A stretch of 64,000 nt of DNA, taken from Bacteroidota bacterium (GTDB lineage Bacteria > Bacteroidota > Bacteroidia > Chitinophagales > LD1). Every line of letters starts with the position of its first letter. The first letter of the stretch is position 1. The stretch is taken from contig CANJZE010000005.1 in NCBI GenBank assembly GCA_947479455.1, positions 1 to 64,000 on the forward strand, written 5' to 3'. Of this stretch, positions 17,670-28,100 are shown piece by piece. The translations under genes were made by a program, and so were the position numbers. The notes below the pieces were generated by a model. The model was not told where the DNA came from, did no database searches, and saw only the letters and a program-made list of their open reading frames with translations.

Positions 17670-19817
17670 ATGAAAAATATAAAAACTCTTTTCGCTGTTT
17701 CAGCAATGCTTTTGTCAACTGCGTTTAGCAATGCTCAAACCAATCAATGGTGTACCAGTACCCAAAAGTTAGAAACAGAAATTAAGAACAATCCGCAAGC
17801 CCGTGCTCAGTTTGAAAACTATATGCACGATTTGCAACAACAAGACAACAGCCATGCCGGTTCCCGCGCTGCTAATACAATCTGGATACCAGTTGTTTTT
17901 CACATTGTGCACAATGGCGATGCCATAGGCAGTGGCGAAAACATATCCGATGCACAAGCTGCTTCGCAGTTAGAAGCCATGAATCTTAATTACAATGCAC
18001 TTGATCCATATCTTTCAAACGTACCTTCTGTATTTGCGCCCTTAGTAGGCACAGTGAATGTAAAATTTTGTTTAGCGAAGTTTGATGAAAGCGGTAATCC
18101 TACTTCGGGAATTATTCGTCATCAATTTGCCAATGTAAGTTGGGATACCGATGCCGATATTGACAACACGTTGAAACCCGCAACCATTTGGGACCACACT
18201 AAATACTTAAACATTTGGAGCGTGCGTATGGGTGGAACACTACTTTCAACCGGGGTGTTAGCTTATGCTACGCTACCTTTTTCCATGACCGCAACCGATG
18301 ATGGAATAGTGGCGCGGTATAACACTATTGGTACAACGGGCAGTTTAATTGGTGGCTATAACAAAGGAAAAACGGTAACGCACGAAGCCGGTCACTGGCT
18401 TGGTTTGTTGCACACTTGGGGGCTCGATGCCAGCTGTGGCGATTTTGGTGATTTTATAAACGACACTCCTGACCAGGCCGATTTGAATGCTTCGTGTCCA
18501 ACCTTTCCGCACATTTCTTGCAACAACGGGCCCAATGGCGATATGTATATGAACTACATGGACTACCCGCCCGATGTTTGCACCTACATGTTTTCGGTTG
18601 ACCAGGCAACACGTATGCTTAGTATACTCGATGGCAGCCGCGCTTCTATAAAGAACGCTGCTACACAATGTTTTTACTCACTTGATGCCTCGCTTGTGAA
18701 GTTAATTTTACCGGGCGATACAGTTTGCTCGCTAAATTTCAATCCGCTGGTTACCGTGCGCAACGAAGGAGCTACCCCTATTACTTCGGGCAAATTTTAT
18801 GTTCAGCTAGATGGTGGTGGAGCGCAAATTATAAACTGGAACGGCTACATTGAAACACAAACCGAAGTTCAAATAACACTACCCACGCAAACGGTGGTAA
18901 ACGGAACGCATTCGTTTGATATTTCTTTTCTGGATATCAATGGTACTTCGGGCGATAATTTTATTTCGAATAACAGCTTAAGTACAGTTTTATTTTATGC
19001 TTACGATGGGGGAGGAGCAGGGCAAACTCTTCCGTTCACCGAAGGCTTCGAAAATAATTTTCCTGCGGCTAACTGGGAAGTTTATAATCCTAACCACGAC
19101 ATTACCTGGGTGCAGAATTCTGGAGCAAGCGGTTATGGTGCTAGTTCAAAGTGTGCCAGCATCAACAATTTTGGTTACTCAGGTTTACAAAACTTTACCC
19201 GAAAAGATGCTTTGATTACAGAGGCATTTGATTTTACAACAGTGGCAAAACCCGAATTGAAATTTGATTTGGCTTACGCGCAGTTTAGTAACACCCGCAC
19301 CGATTCGTTGAATGTGTATTACAGTTTAAACTGCGGAAGCAGTTGGGTAAAAGTTTTTGGGCAACGCGGCAATCAATTGGCTACCGCACCCGACCAAGGC
19401 ACTTCTTTTGTGCCTTCCTCTACCCAATGGAAAACAGTTTCTATTCCTCTGCTGTTTGCCAGCGGTCAACCCAAGGTGTCGTTCAAATTTGAAAACGCTA
19501 CCAATTGGGGCAACGTTATGTATCTGGACAACATCAACCTTCAAAACAATCCTGCATTGGAGGTTACTGAAATAGTAAAAAACGAGGTAAAAATATTTCC
19601 TAATCCTGCTTCAAATTTAGTGGCGGTTCGTTTACCGTTGAACCATTTGTTTAAAACCATTGAAGTGTTCAACAACCTTGGTGAGTTAATGTATGAAACT
19701 GCGTTAAACGATAACGCGGTAATTTTTTCGGTGCAAAATTATAGCAGCGGACTATATTTCATTCACTTAAAAGGCGAAGCTGTTTCACAAGTAGAGAAGG
19801 TGTTGGTGAGTCATTAA
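17670..19817 (+). CDS. Secreted M43-type zinc metalloprotease with T9SS sorting domain
   Basis: 715 residues. The signal peptide ends near FSNAQ (about 22). The protease domain contains HEAGHWLGLLH at about 237-247 (HExxHxxGxxH zinc site) and MNYMDY at about 291 as the Met-turn, as in pappalysin/M43 cytophagalysins. A choice-of-anchor-like beta domain spans about 450-620 (FTEGFENNFPAANWEVYN). The last 80 residues (KIFPNPASNLVAVRL to EKVLVSH) are a type A T9SS sorting domain. The enzyme should be exported through the T9SS and anchored or released outside. It stands alone between divergent and convergent neighbours. PorX, encoded in this window, regulates T9SS expression in related bacteria. 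Confidence 0.93.
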   Translation: MKNIKTLFAVSAMLLSTAFSNAQTNQWCTSTQKLETEIKNNPQARAQFENYMHDLQQQDNSHAGSRAANTIWIPVVFHIVHNGDAIGSGENISDAQAASQLEAMNLNYNALDPYLSNVPSVFAPLVGTVNVKFCLAKFDESGNPTSGIIRHQFANVSWDTDADIDNTLKPATIWDHTKYLNIWSVRMGGTLLSTGVLAYATLPFSMTATDDGIVARYNTIGTTGSLIGGYNKGKTVTHEAGHWLGLLHTWGLDASCGDFGDFINDTPDQADLNASCPTFPHISCNNGPNGDMYMNYMDYPPDVCTYMFSVDQATRMLSILDGSRASIKNAATQCFYSLDASLVKLILPGDTVCSLNFNPLVTVRNEGATPITSGKFYVQLDGGGAQIINWNGYIETQTEVQITLPTQTVVNGTHSFDISFLDINGTSGDNFISNNSLSTVLFYAYDGGGAGQTLPFTEGFENNFPAANWEVYNPNHDITWVQNSGASGYGASSKCASINNFGYSGLQNFTRKDALITEAFDFTTVAKPELKFDLAYAQFSNTRTDSLNVYYSLNCGSSWVKVFGQRGNQLATAPDQGTSFVPSSTQWKTVSIPLLFASGQPKVSFKFENATNWGNVMYLDNINLQNNPALEVTEIVKNEVKIFPNPASNLVAVRLPLNHLFKTIEVFNNLGELMYETALNDNAVIFSVQNYSSGLYFIHLKGEAVSQVEKVLVSH

Positions 19818-19821
19818 AAAA

Positions 19822-19850
19822 CAAAAAAGGCATTCCGCTTGGAATGCCTC
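19822..19850 (-). terminator. Intrinsic terminator of the FN3 gene
   Basis: GGCATTCC at 19829-19836 pairs with GGAATGCC at 19841-19848 across a GCTT loop. On the minus strand the stem is followed by TTTTTTGTTTTTT. The plus side has only CTCTTC. It should serve the minus-strand FN3 gene and may also block transcription from the M43 gene. Confidence 0.75.
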
Positions 19851-19873
19851 TTCAGGAATTGTAGTTCCGCTTT

Positions 19874-20518
19874 TTAGAAATTAGGAATGCAAACAACTAC
19901 TTCGCTCCATTCGCCAATGCCCGCTGAGTTAATATGCGCTATACGAAAATAACAAGTAGTGCCCGGTGCAAGTCCGTTAATGATAATAGTTGATTTGGTA
20001 GATTCACCTTTCAACTCCCAATCTTTATCTAAACCGGTTGCCGACATTTGAACAACATTCAGTTTCGATTTTTTGTTTGATTTCCATTTAAGCGAAATTG
20101 CATTTGGTAAAGCCACCACAGTAATTTCTGTGGGTGCAGGCAACTTAACAGCTTTGGTAGGTGCGTTGCGCACTTCAAAACCCGAGCTTAGAATTTTTTC
20201 AACATCACTGTTTGCAGTAGTTTCTACATAAGCCTGTAATTGGTTCATGGCTGCTTGAAATAAGTTTAATGCAATATCGCGTAGTTGCGTTTTAATTTTG
20301 CTGCCATCCATAGCTGCTTCTGCTGCTTCAAGCGCATCGGTTTTACTAGTTATGGTAGCCAGCGATGGAATAGGAGTAGCATAATAGGCGTTACCGGTCA
20401 TCATGGTTACTATCTTACGTGCTTTTACCAATTTTGCGGCTAAAGGAAGTTTGTCCATTCCTCCTTTTACTAAAAAGAGAATAAATAAGTGGTTTGAAGA
20501 TTTGAAATTACGTTTCAT
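19874..20518 (-). CDS. Fibronectin type III domain protein
   Basis: 214 residues. The C-terminal 95 form one FN3 domain (ITVVALPNAISLKWKSNKKS, then LAPGTTCYFRIAHINSAGIG and WSEVVVC). The first 120 form a helical region with the pattern TPIPSLATITSKTDALEAAEA, which I have seen in short Bacteroidota FN3 proteins. No convincing signal peptide is seen. The start is uncertain: ATG at 20518 gives MKRNFKSSNHLF, and ATG at 20458 gives MDKLPLAAKL, which looks closer to where the helical domain begins. Its function is unknown. It has its own terminator and stands apart from its neighbours. Confidence 0.78.
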   Translation of the reverse strand: MKRNFKSSNHLFILFLVKGGMDKLPLAAKLVKARKIVTMMTGNAYYATPIPSLATITSKTDALEAAEAAMDGSKIKTQLRDIALNLFQAAMNQLQAYVETTANSDVEKILSSGFEVRNAPTKAVKLPAPTEITVVALPNAISLKWKSNKKSKLNVVQMSATGLDKDWELKGESTKSTIIINGLAPGTTCYFRIAHINSAGIGEWSEVVVCIPNF

Positions 20519-20700
20519 TTTGTTTGTAATTAATTGTTTAGTTAAAAAATAAATTTCTGAATTCCTTTTCGCGAAAAGAATGTTGCTGATAAAAACAGAG
20601 GCGTGTTTTTGTTTTTTTTATCGCCTTGTTTTTAAAAGCAAAATCGTTTGAAAAAACTAAATACTGTTTCACCACAATTTGTTTTTTTTCATTTACTATA

Positions 20701-20793
20701 AATACTAACCAATTTGCCAATGGAGTTTACAACTACAATTTTGTAGTTGATGGAAAACCGGTTAAGAGAGACAAGTTTATAGTGCTGAAATAA
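20701..20793 (+). pseudogene. Fragment of a T9SS type A sorting domain
   Basis: An open frame in the spacer reads FANGVYNYNFVVDG, then KPVKRDKFIVLK and a stop at 20791. This is how type A sorting domains end (NGVYxYxxxxDGK..xxKxxVxK). Upstream the frame becomes low-complexity Phe/Lys codons with no sorting-domain sequence and no plausible start, so only the last 25 or so residues remain. A strong hairpin terminator follows 15 bp after the stop, as expected for a genuine gene end. I read it as the relic of a deleted cargo gene. Confidence 0.55.
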
Positions 20794-20807
20794 AACCGTA
20801 AATTGCG

Positions 20808-20840
20808 GGAGGACTACTACGTAGTAGTCCTCCTGTTTTT
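20808..20840 (+). terminator. Perfect 26-bp palindrome with T-run, just before a start codon
   Basis: GGAGGACTACTAC at 20808-20820 is followed immediately by its exact complement at 20821-20833, then TGTTTTT. It has the form of a strong rho-independent terminator, likely left from the eroded gene upstream. It ends three bases before the ATG at 20844, so any transcript for that gene starting upstream must pass through it. Confidence 0.75.
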
Positions 20841-20843
20841 TCT

Positions 20844-22565
20844 ATGAAATACATTTTACAAACCTTACTATTTTTTTCTTTTTCTCTATTGTTTTCACAA
20901 AAGTACGATAATAATTGGGTATTGGGATTTCCTCCATATTCAGTTATAAATTTTGAACAGGGTACGGTAGATAGTATTCATAGTTTCAATTACAATCAGT
21001 TTTTACTGTCCAGTTCTACTGTTAGCTCTTACACAGGCGAACTATTGTATTTTTCAGATGGCATAGAAGTGAGAGATAAAAACGGCAATACTATTGAACA
21101 CGGTAACGAGTTTTTGTTCGGGCATGAAGATTCCGTTAACTATTTTCCGGGTGAAGCCTATTTGCAAGGTGCATTACTTTTACCTATGCCCGAATCAGAT
21201 TCTTTATACTACTATTTTCACATGGCTACTGTAGGTAATCAGGTTTATCAGGCAAATCGTTTATTCTATTCAATTATTGATGCAACTGCTAATAGTAGTG
21301 GAGGTTCTGTTATCAGTCAAAATAATTTATTGATAGATACTTTTATTACAGATGCTATGATGGGCTTGTGTAAACATGCTAATGGAAAGGATTGGTGGCT
21401 ACTCAAACCAAAATTTAGTAGCAATACATTTTTCAGATTTCTGATTAGAGCAAACGGAGTTATAGAGGGACCTTTCATTCAAAATATTGGTATCACCTTT
21501 AAAGACCCTGATTGGAAGGGGCAAATGGTATTTACGGTAAATGGAGATAAAATGGTAACAGGAACCGGTCTTGGCCCTTCAGAACTTTTTGATTTTGATA
21601 GATGTACAGGATTGCTATCAAATTCAAAATATTTTTCGGCAATTGATGGGAGCTACATTGTAGGGGCTATTGGCTGCTCATTTAGCGCAAACGGTAGATA
21701 TATATATGCGACAATGGATTCGTTCAAACTTTATCAGTTAGATACTTATTCCACTAATATTGATAGTTCAAAATTCCTTTTAATCCGTAATCCACCTGCG
21801 GCTTTCCATCGTTTGTTTTATCATCAGCTAACACCTGAAGGAGAAATTTATATTGCCGGTCACGGAGCACCTACCCCTATTTCTGTAATTCATTATCCAG
21901 ATTCAGCAGGGTTGGCTTGTGGCTTGGATACTTTTTCTTTTAATCCTTTTTACGGCAATATTACTTTCGGCATGCCCTGCTTTCCTCATTACCGCACACC
22001 TACCTGTGCGGCTTATGCCGCAGATGCAGGCAGAGATACTACCGTATGCGATAGCCTGCTTAACCTTAGTGTTGGCATAGCCCTCGGCAAACCTACAGTA
22101 GATAGTGTGGTTTACAACTGGAGCAGCCCTAATGATTTAAGCTTTGGCGGCAGCACACAAGCGCAGGTAATTTTGCACCCTGCACATACTGCTACTTACA
22201 TTTTGCATATACAGGATACCTGCACCCACCCTACTTACTCTTGCACAGAGCGGTGGGATACGGTAACAATTACAGTAACAAATAACTGTAATCCAACAGC
22301 CAGCCCCCAAACCCCCGTAGGGGGCTTAAAAGACAGAATACAAATAATGCCTAATCCTGCTCACGATTATGTAAATGTGGTTATTGATAAAAATATGTCG
22401 GGTTCTATGTTAACAGTAACTGATGTAACGGGTAGAGTGGTGTTGGTTGTTTATCTCAATACTCAATACTCACAACTCAATACCTCGCGTTTCGCTAAGG
22501 GCATTTATTTTGTAACCGTTAAAAACAAAGACGGAGAGTGGAAAGAAAAGCTAGTGGTCGAGTAA
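20844..22565 (+). CDS. T9SS cargo protein with beta-propeller-like body
   Basis: 573 residues. The signal peptide is MKYILQTLLFFSFSLLFSQ. The body (about 20-385) has WVLGFPPYSVINFEQG and several strand-rich repeats ending in aromatic residues, like the surface propeller proteins common in this phylum. A single Ig-like module follows (DAGRDTTVCDSLLNLSVG, about 391-480). A type A sorting domain begins IQIMPNPAHDYVNVVID (about 501) and ends EKLVVE. The module linker holds PQTPVGG encoded by mirrored C and G runs. The sorting domain carries a heptamer-coded insert NTQYSQLNTS. No enzyme motif is visible; it is probably an adhesin-like or structural surface protein. Confidence 0.85.
   Translation: MKYILQTLLFFSFSLLFSQKYDNNWVLGFPPYSVINFEQGTVDSIHSFNYNQFLLSSSTVSSYTGELLYFSDGIEVRDKNGNTIEHGNEFLFGHEDSVNYFPGEAYLQGALLLPMPESDSLYYYFHMATVGNQVYQANRLFYSIIDATANSSGGSVISQNNLLIDTFITDAMMGLCKHANGKDWWLLKPKFSSNTFFRFLIRANGVIEGPFIQNIGITFKDPDWKGQMVFTVNGDKMVTGTGLGPSELFDFDRCTGLLSNSKYFSAIDGSYIVGAIGCSFSANGRYIYATMDSFKLYQLDTYSTNIDSSKFLLIRNPPAAFHRLFYHQLTPEGEIYIAGHGAPTPISVIHYPDSAGLACGLDTFSFNPFYGNITFGMPCFPHYRTPTCAAYAADAGRDTTVCDSLLNLSVGIALGKPTVDSVVYNWSSPNDLSFGGSTQAQVILHPAHTATYILHIQDTCTHPTYSCTERWDTVTITVTNNCNPTASPQTPVGGLKDRIQIMPNPAHDYVNVVIDKNMSGSMLTVTDVTGRVVLVVYLNTQYSQLNTSRFAKGIYFVTVKNKDGEWKEKLVVE
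22456..22483 (+). repeat. Heptamer array inside a T9SS sorting domain gene
   Basis: Four units TCAATAC, TCAATAC, TCACAAC, TCAATAC lie in frame in the cargo gene and encode LNTQYSQLNT. The insert falls in a loop between the VVL strand and the GIYFVTV strand of the sorting domain. Confidence 0.75.
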
Positions 22566-22580
22566 TTTTATTTTTTCCTT

Positions 22581-25028
22581 CTACCAATTCTTTTTGCCCA
22601 GCCAAAAATCTAAGCGGTAATAAAACAAGGGTAAAAACCCGAGTTGATAAACTTCTTTTGCCGGCTCTGCAGGGCTAACATATTGAATGCGCAAAATGTT
22701 TTTGTATTGCGCCACGTTCACTAAATCAACGCCTACTTCGTGTGTAAACCTGCGGGTGTTGCAGCGGTAATTGAGTTTAATATCGAAACGGAAATAAGGT
22801 TTAAACTGATATTTATTTCGTTGCCCATCTTGCACAACGGCATCTTCGTGCAATTGCGAAAGGGTAGTGTCGTAAGGCGTGTAACGTTGCCCACCGCCAA
22901 ACGTAATTTTGCCACCAATGCCAATAGTATTGATTCGCTTTTTACCCCATTTAAATTCTTTAGTGCCTAAGGCATTCATAATATAATTGCCGTTAAAGTC
23001 GCTGTTATACCACTTGCCATCACTGGCGCGCAGGCGCGAATCGTATAGCGAACCGCTGAACATAAAAAACCAGTTATGTGTAAAAAACTTTTCGAGCGTG
23101 AACTCAATACCCATGTTTCTTCCTAAACCGCTGCTGCTTAATTTACCGGGGAAAAAACGGTCGAAGCCACCGCCTTCGTTCAACATATTGTAACTCGATG
23201 GAAAAGTATCTACCGGTAAACTCCACAATTGCTGGAAATAAATTTCGGCCTTTATGCGTATGTCTTGCTTAAAGAAAACATCGTAGCCCAACACTACGTG
23301 AAAGCTGCGCATAAAATCTAAATTCTTGTTGTAGAGTTTGCCGTTATCATCCTGCAAAAAGTATTGATACACGGGCAGTGTTTGCGAGTGCAGGCCTGTA
23401 CCAAAAGCTATAGATTGGTTTTCTTTCAACTGATATTTGATAGAGAATCGCGGCTCAATACTAAACGAATGATTCAACGTAAAATACTGCCCGTGCACAC
23501 CTATAATAGTAGATAGCTTTGGGCTCAAACTGTATTTCCATTGCACAAAAGGCTGAATGAGCAAATGCACCCCTTCGCGCGTGTTTAATCTTTTTTGCCA
23601 CTTATAATTGGGTAAGCCTATTTCAAAAATGGGTTCCAGTAAATTACTATCCACAAAAACAGGTTGCAGCATTTCGGTAACAATGCCATAGCGCACAGCA
23701 CTGCGTGTGCTAATTTTATTATTCCGGAAAAAAGAAAGCGTGTACTTCGTATTTAAAAAGAAGTAATCGTTTTTGCGATACATATTATCTACCACAAAAT
23801 TTCCTGAAGTAGAATCTACATGGCGAATTACTCTGTCAAAATGATTGGTGTTGTATTGCGTAGATACCGCAAAAGAAATTTTTGAATACTCATGCGTGTT
23901 CACCAGGTGGGTGTAGGTAAGCCCAAATAAACCCAGCCCTGCACGAAAATATTCATCCTGATCTTTTGAAGCATAGATATCGCGTTTCTCGGGTTTGGTG
24001 CGCGTGCTGGTAATGAAATTAATTTGCGAGTAACCGCCTATACCAAACACCGAAAGGTTATCGCCATTTTTAAAAGGGAAATTCATTTTGAACTGAACGT
24101 CTTCATATTTAGGAGTAGCATCTGTGCCAATGTCAATACCAAGTTTTACCAAACCTTCGAGGGTGGCATAGCGGGCATTAAAAATGTAGCTGGCTTTTGT
24201 TTTTTTATTCAGCGGGCCTTCACCAAAAAGTTCGGCACCCAACATGCCCAGTTGCACCGTGTATTCGTGGCGCTCGTTGTTGCCGTTTTTCATGCGTATA
24301 TCAAACACGCCCGAAATAGCATTTCCAAACTCGGCAGGGAAGGCACCAGTTAAAAAATCGGAGGTGCTAAGCATACGGTTATTTAATATAGCTACACTGC
24401 CGCCTGCAGAACCTGCTACCGCAAAGTGATTAGGATTTGGAATGGTTACATTCTCTAATCGGTAAGCCACACCAAATGGCGAGTTGCCTCGTATCACCAA
24501 ATCGTTTCTTGAATCATCGGTACCGCTTACACCGGCAAAGTTTGAAGCCATGCGCGCAGGGTCGCCCCTACTACCGGCATATCGTTCAGTTTCCTCCACC
24601 GAAAATGCGCGAGCACTAAGCACCGCCATTTCGTTTATCGTTTCTCCTCTCTTGCCACCGCTTATTACTACTTCTTTCATGGTTTCAACGGCACTTTCCA
24701 CTTCAATGGTTAATACCATTTCTTTACCCGAGTTCAACAATACATTAGGCAGATAAACTTTTTTGTAACCTATGAAACTGACCACCACGTCTACTCTGCC
24801 CACCGGAATTTTTTCTAAACGAAAATTTCCATTTTCATCGGTGGCGGTACCATTTAGAATGGTAGAATCTTTTCGAACAGCTACGGTTACTCCTTCTAAG
24901 GGTTGATTGGTTTCTCGATCAACCACAGTGCCCCGAATGGTTTGCGTAACAGTTTGCGAAGTACAGACGATAGACGATAGACAAAAGAAAATAGAAAAGG
25001 CAAGAACCCGAAGTAGATGTTTTTTCAT
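22581..25028 (-). CDS. TonB-dependent receptor with carboxypeptidase-like domain
   Basis: 815 residues from the ATG at 25028, where the signal peptide MKKHLLRVLAFSIFFCL begins; an ATG 75 bp upstream would bury it. The regulatory domain (IRGTVVDRETNQPLEGV, about 30-46) is followed by a plug (SNFAGVSGTDDSRNDLVIRG, about 160-179) and GNAISGVFDIRMKNGNN, then a long barrel ending YYRLDFWLGKKNW with the typical terminal aromatic. It resembles the group of Bacteroidota receptors in which the plug has FAVAGSAGGSVAILN. The substrate is not known, and no SusD-like lipoprotein is adjacent. It is convergent with the propeller protein (15 bp). Confidence 0.92.
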   Translation of the reverse strand: MKKHLLRVLAFSIFFCLSSIVCTSQTVTQTIRGTVVDRETNQPLEGVTVAVRKDSTILNGTATDENGNFRLEKIPVGRVDVVVSFIGYKKVYLPNVLLNSGKEMVLTIEVESAVETMKEVVISGGKRGETINEMAVLSARAFSVEETERYAGSRGDPARMASNFAGVSGTDDSRNDLVIRGNSPFGVAYRLENVTIPNPNHFAVAGSAGGSVAILNNRMLSTSDFLTGAFPAEFGNAISGVFDIRMKNGNNERHEYTVQLGMLGAELFGEGPLNKKTKASYIFNARYATLEGLVKLGIDIGTDATPKYEDVQFKMNFPFKNGDNLSVFGIGGYSQINFITSTRTKPEKRDIYASKDQDEYFRAGLGLFGLTYTHLVNTHEYSKISFAVSTQYNTNHFDRVIRHVDSTSGNFVVDNMYRKNDYFFLNTKYTLSFFRNNKISTRSAVRYGIVTEMLQPVFVDSNLLEPIFEIGLPNYKWQKRLNTREGVHLLIQPFVQWKYSLSPKLSTIIGVHGQYFTLNHSFSIEPRFSIKYQLKENQSIAFGTGLHSQTLPVYQYFLQDDNGKLYNKNLDFMRSFHVVLGYDVFFKQDIRIKAEIYFQQLWSLPVDTFPSSYNMLNEGGGFDRFFPGKLSSSGLGRNMGIEFTLEKFFTHNWFFMFSGSLYDSRLRASDGKWYNSDFNGNYIMNALGTKEFKWGKKRINTIGIGGKITFGGGQRYTPYDTTLSQLHEDAVVQDGQRNKYQFKPYFRFDIKLNYRCNTRRFTHEVGVDLVNVAQYKNILRIQYVSPAEPAKEVYQLGFLPLFYYRLDFWLGKKNW

Positions 25029-25196
25029 GCATTTCAAAAATAGGAAAAGGAGGGAATGGCATATAACAACGAATGGAGAATAGCAGTTTTGATTAAAAAA
25101 CATTTAGCCGCCACCATAACTTGTTTATATTTATTTCTGAAAATTTGAAACAAAATTAGTTGTATCGTAACCGAATAATTAAACGCTAATCAAGGT

Positions 25197-28100
25197 TTGA
25201 AGAAACTTTATTCTCTCTTTATTTTTTTAGTTCTCGCCTCGGCTGTAACTGCGCAGCCTATTCTTGTTTTACATAAAGTAACTTTTGATGATGGTGTTAA
25301 CCCATTCGATTTTACCAGTGGAGGTGTAGGTTCAAATACGGGAAACAATAGTTGGATCGTAAACAATGTTTACAGCGGAGGAGGTATTTACCCCGACACT
25401 CCACCACAGGATAGTCTTGCACCCGGTGGCGGACAAATTGATAACGGACCTAACTCTACTTACTTACACATTCACGATTCAGTTGCTGCCGTTGCTAATT
25501 GCAGTTGGAATACAAACAACAGCAGCGATAGATTTACTTTTCTCGGCAATCCATTTTGTACGCTTGGTATGACAGATGTTACCTTTACATTCTTTTGGAT
25601 TTGCGAAGGCGACACCAATGCGTACGGAGAAGTTTACTACAAAAAAGATGGAGGACCATGGACGAAGACGGGGCAAGCAAAATATTACAACGCCTCAAAA
25701 TGGACGTATGAAATTATTCAAGACCCGGCATTTGAAAATGTGCAGAACCTTCAATTGGGTTTTCGTTGGGTAAATGCGCCAAGCGGTGTGGCTTCAAATG
25801 TTTCTTTTGGTATTGACGATATTATTGCGGTAGGCAATTACGATAACGTTAATCATCCTGTTACGCTGACGGTGAGTTCTATCAGCCCGCTTACTGTTTG
25901 TCAGGGCGACTATTTAATTCTTAATTATGCCCTTAGTGAACCTTTGTGTGTAGGTACTTACCGTATTGAAATGAGCGACCGCAACGGAAACTTTACTAAC
26001 CCTTACAATGGTGGCGTGTTTAGTATTTTTGCGCCTGATACTTCGGGAGGCATTGGATTTCAAACACCTTCCGATAGTGCGGGTACGTGTTTCAGAGTTC
26101 GTATAGTTCGCACCGAGCCGCCTTTTATTTCTACATCGGCATCGGTGTGTTTTACAATTCAAGATTGTCCGGAATCTATTTTTACCAGTGCAGCACCTGT
26201 AATGACAGACCTTGACACGGCTTGTATTCTCAGCGTAATTGATGTTAAGTTTTATTCTTTCGGTGTGTTTGGACCCGGAAGTTTGGCCAATATTTACACT
26301 GCGCAACTATCAGATACGAATGGAAGTTTTGCTACGCCATTTACATTGGGCACTTTACCAAGCGATCTTTCGTATGGGGGTCCTCCGGGAAACATCAGCG
26401 GTTTAATTCCGCAAGGGGTGCCACCGGGTTGCGGTTATTACATACGTGTAATATCTAATCATCCAAGTACGATAGGAACACTGATTGGACCATTTTGTTT
26501 AGTGCGCTGCGATGAGTTGACAAACAATCACACCGATATTCATTTCTGTCTTCAGTCGGGGCCTTATGATTTATGTGAGCCTTTGGTTGTTCATCCCAAT
26601 GAATGGACTAGCCAAGCCAACTACGATACCTGTAATGATTGGACAATTGAATTACGAAGCATGATGGATTTTAGTTTGGTGAATAGTGGCGGGCTTGGCG
26701 TTTATCACGATAGTTTGGGCGGCAATTTTACGTTGTGTGTTCCTTCGGTAAAAGATTCTTTACCAGTGGCACCCGGTGCGTATTATATGCGCATGGTTAG
26801 CGATTGTTCAAACCTTGTTTGGAATCAAACTGGCAGTGTAATTCGCGTAACTATTGGTGCGCCCGATACGATTCCACCAGTAATTATTTTGCCCGATAGT
26901 GTGGCATGTAACGTGGGCATTGTTGAAATTTGGGTAAACCCATTTAATCATCCTCCATCCGATTATGAATGGGCTTGCAGCGGCATAAACAATGGCAATG
27001 CTTTTATTTGGCAATACAATCCATTGTTGGTTGATTTTACAGGAGCCAATGTAGATGATTACTTTTTTACTGTGCGCGAAATAAATTTTGGTTGCTATGG
27101 GCCTTATTCCGATAGAGCTACGCTGGCTATTATTACTTCGCCTTCGGTAAATATTAAAGGCGACACCACCATTTGTTTGGGCGATACCGTACCGTTTAGC
27201 GTTGGCTATTTGAAAGATACCTACTACAATTGGGATGTGCCGTCAGGCGTACAAATGTTTAATGAATCAAACAGTCAGGCGCAAATGATTTTTGATTCGG
27301 TGGGAACATTTACCATCAGTAATTTTTCGTTGAACGATTGCGGAAGCGATAGTAACACTTACACCGTTCATGTAAAAACACTTTACCATGTTGACCTGGG
27401 TCCCGATAAATCTAGCTGTGTGGGAACACCACTGCAACTGAATGCGCAGATAGACCCCGTAGATAAAGTATTTACCACTAAGGACAGCACTACCACTGCA
27501 GGTAATCAAGGTGCCATGTTCAATATCATTGCCCATAGCGATGTAATGATTGATTCTTTTGCTGTTCGTTTTATGGCTACACCACTTACGGTGGTAGAAG
27601 AAATTTATGGTAAAACAGGCAGCTATAGAACCTTTGAACAACAGCCGCTCATGTGGAATTTGTTGGGTTCTTATTTTGGAATAAATGCAAATCCTCCATC
27701 GCAGTTTACAATTCTGCCTATCAATGTGCACCAGGCTATAGCTGCTAACGATACGTTTGCATTTTATGTTACTACCGCTAACACTACTCCTGTAAAAATG
27801 CAATACAGCCCAGGGCAGGGAATTACCCAAGGCACCGTTTATAAATCGGATGGAGTTATTGATTTTGTGCAAGGCACCGTTAACGCTTATTCTTTTGGTG
27901 CTTTTATTGGGCCGCGGGTGTTAAACGTGCGCATTTATTACACCACTAAGGCAGGTATAAAATATTTATGGAACACCGGTGATTCAACTTCTACTATTGT
28001 TACGAATCCTGCATTGGATACTTTGTATTCGGTGCTTGTTTATGACACCAGCGGTTGTAAAAATTTCGATACTGTTTTAGTTACACTTAAACCTTCGCCC

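Noticed and set aside
27267-27872. A 201-codon open frame on the minus strand inside the large cargo gene
   Set aside because: It is antisense to a well-supported coding frame with a sorting domain, and its translation is Cys/His/Arg-rich without any domain.
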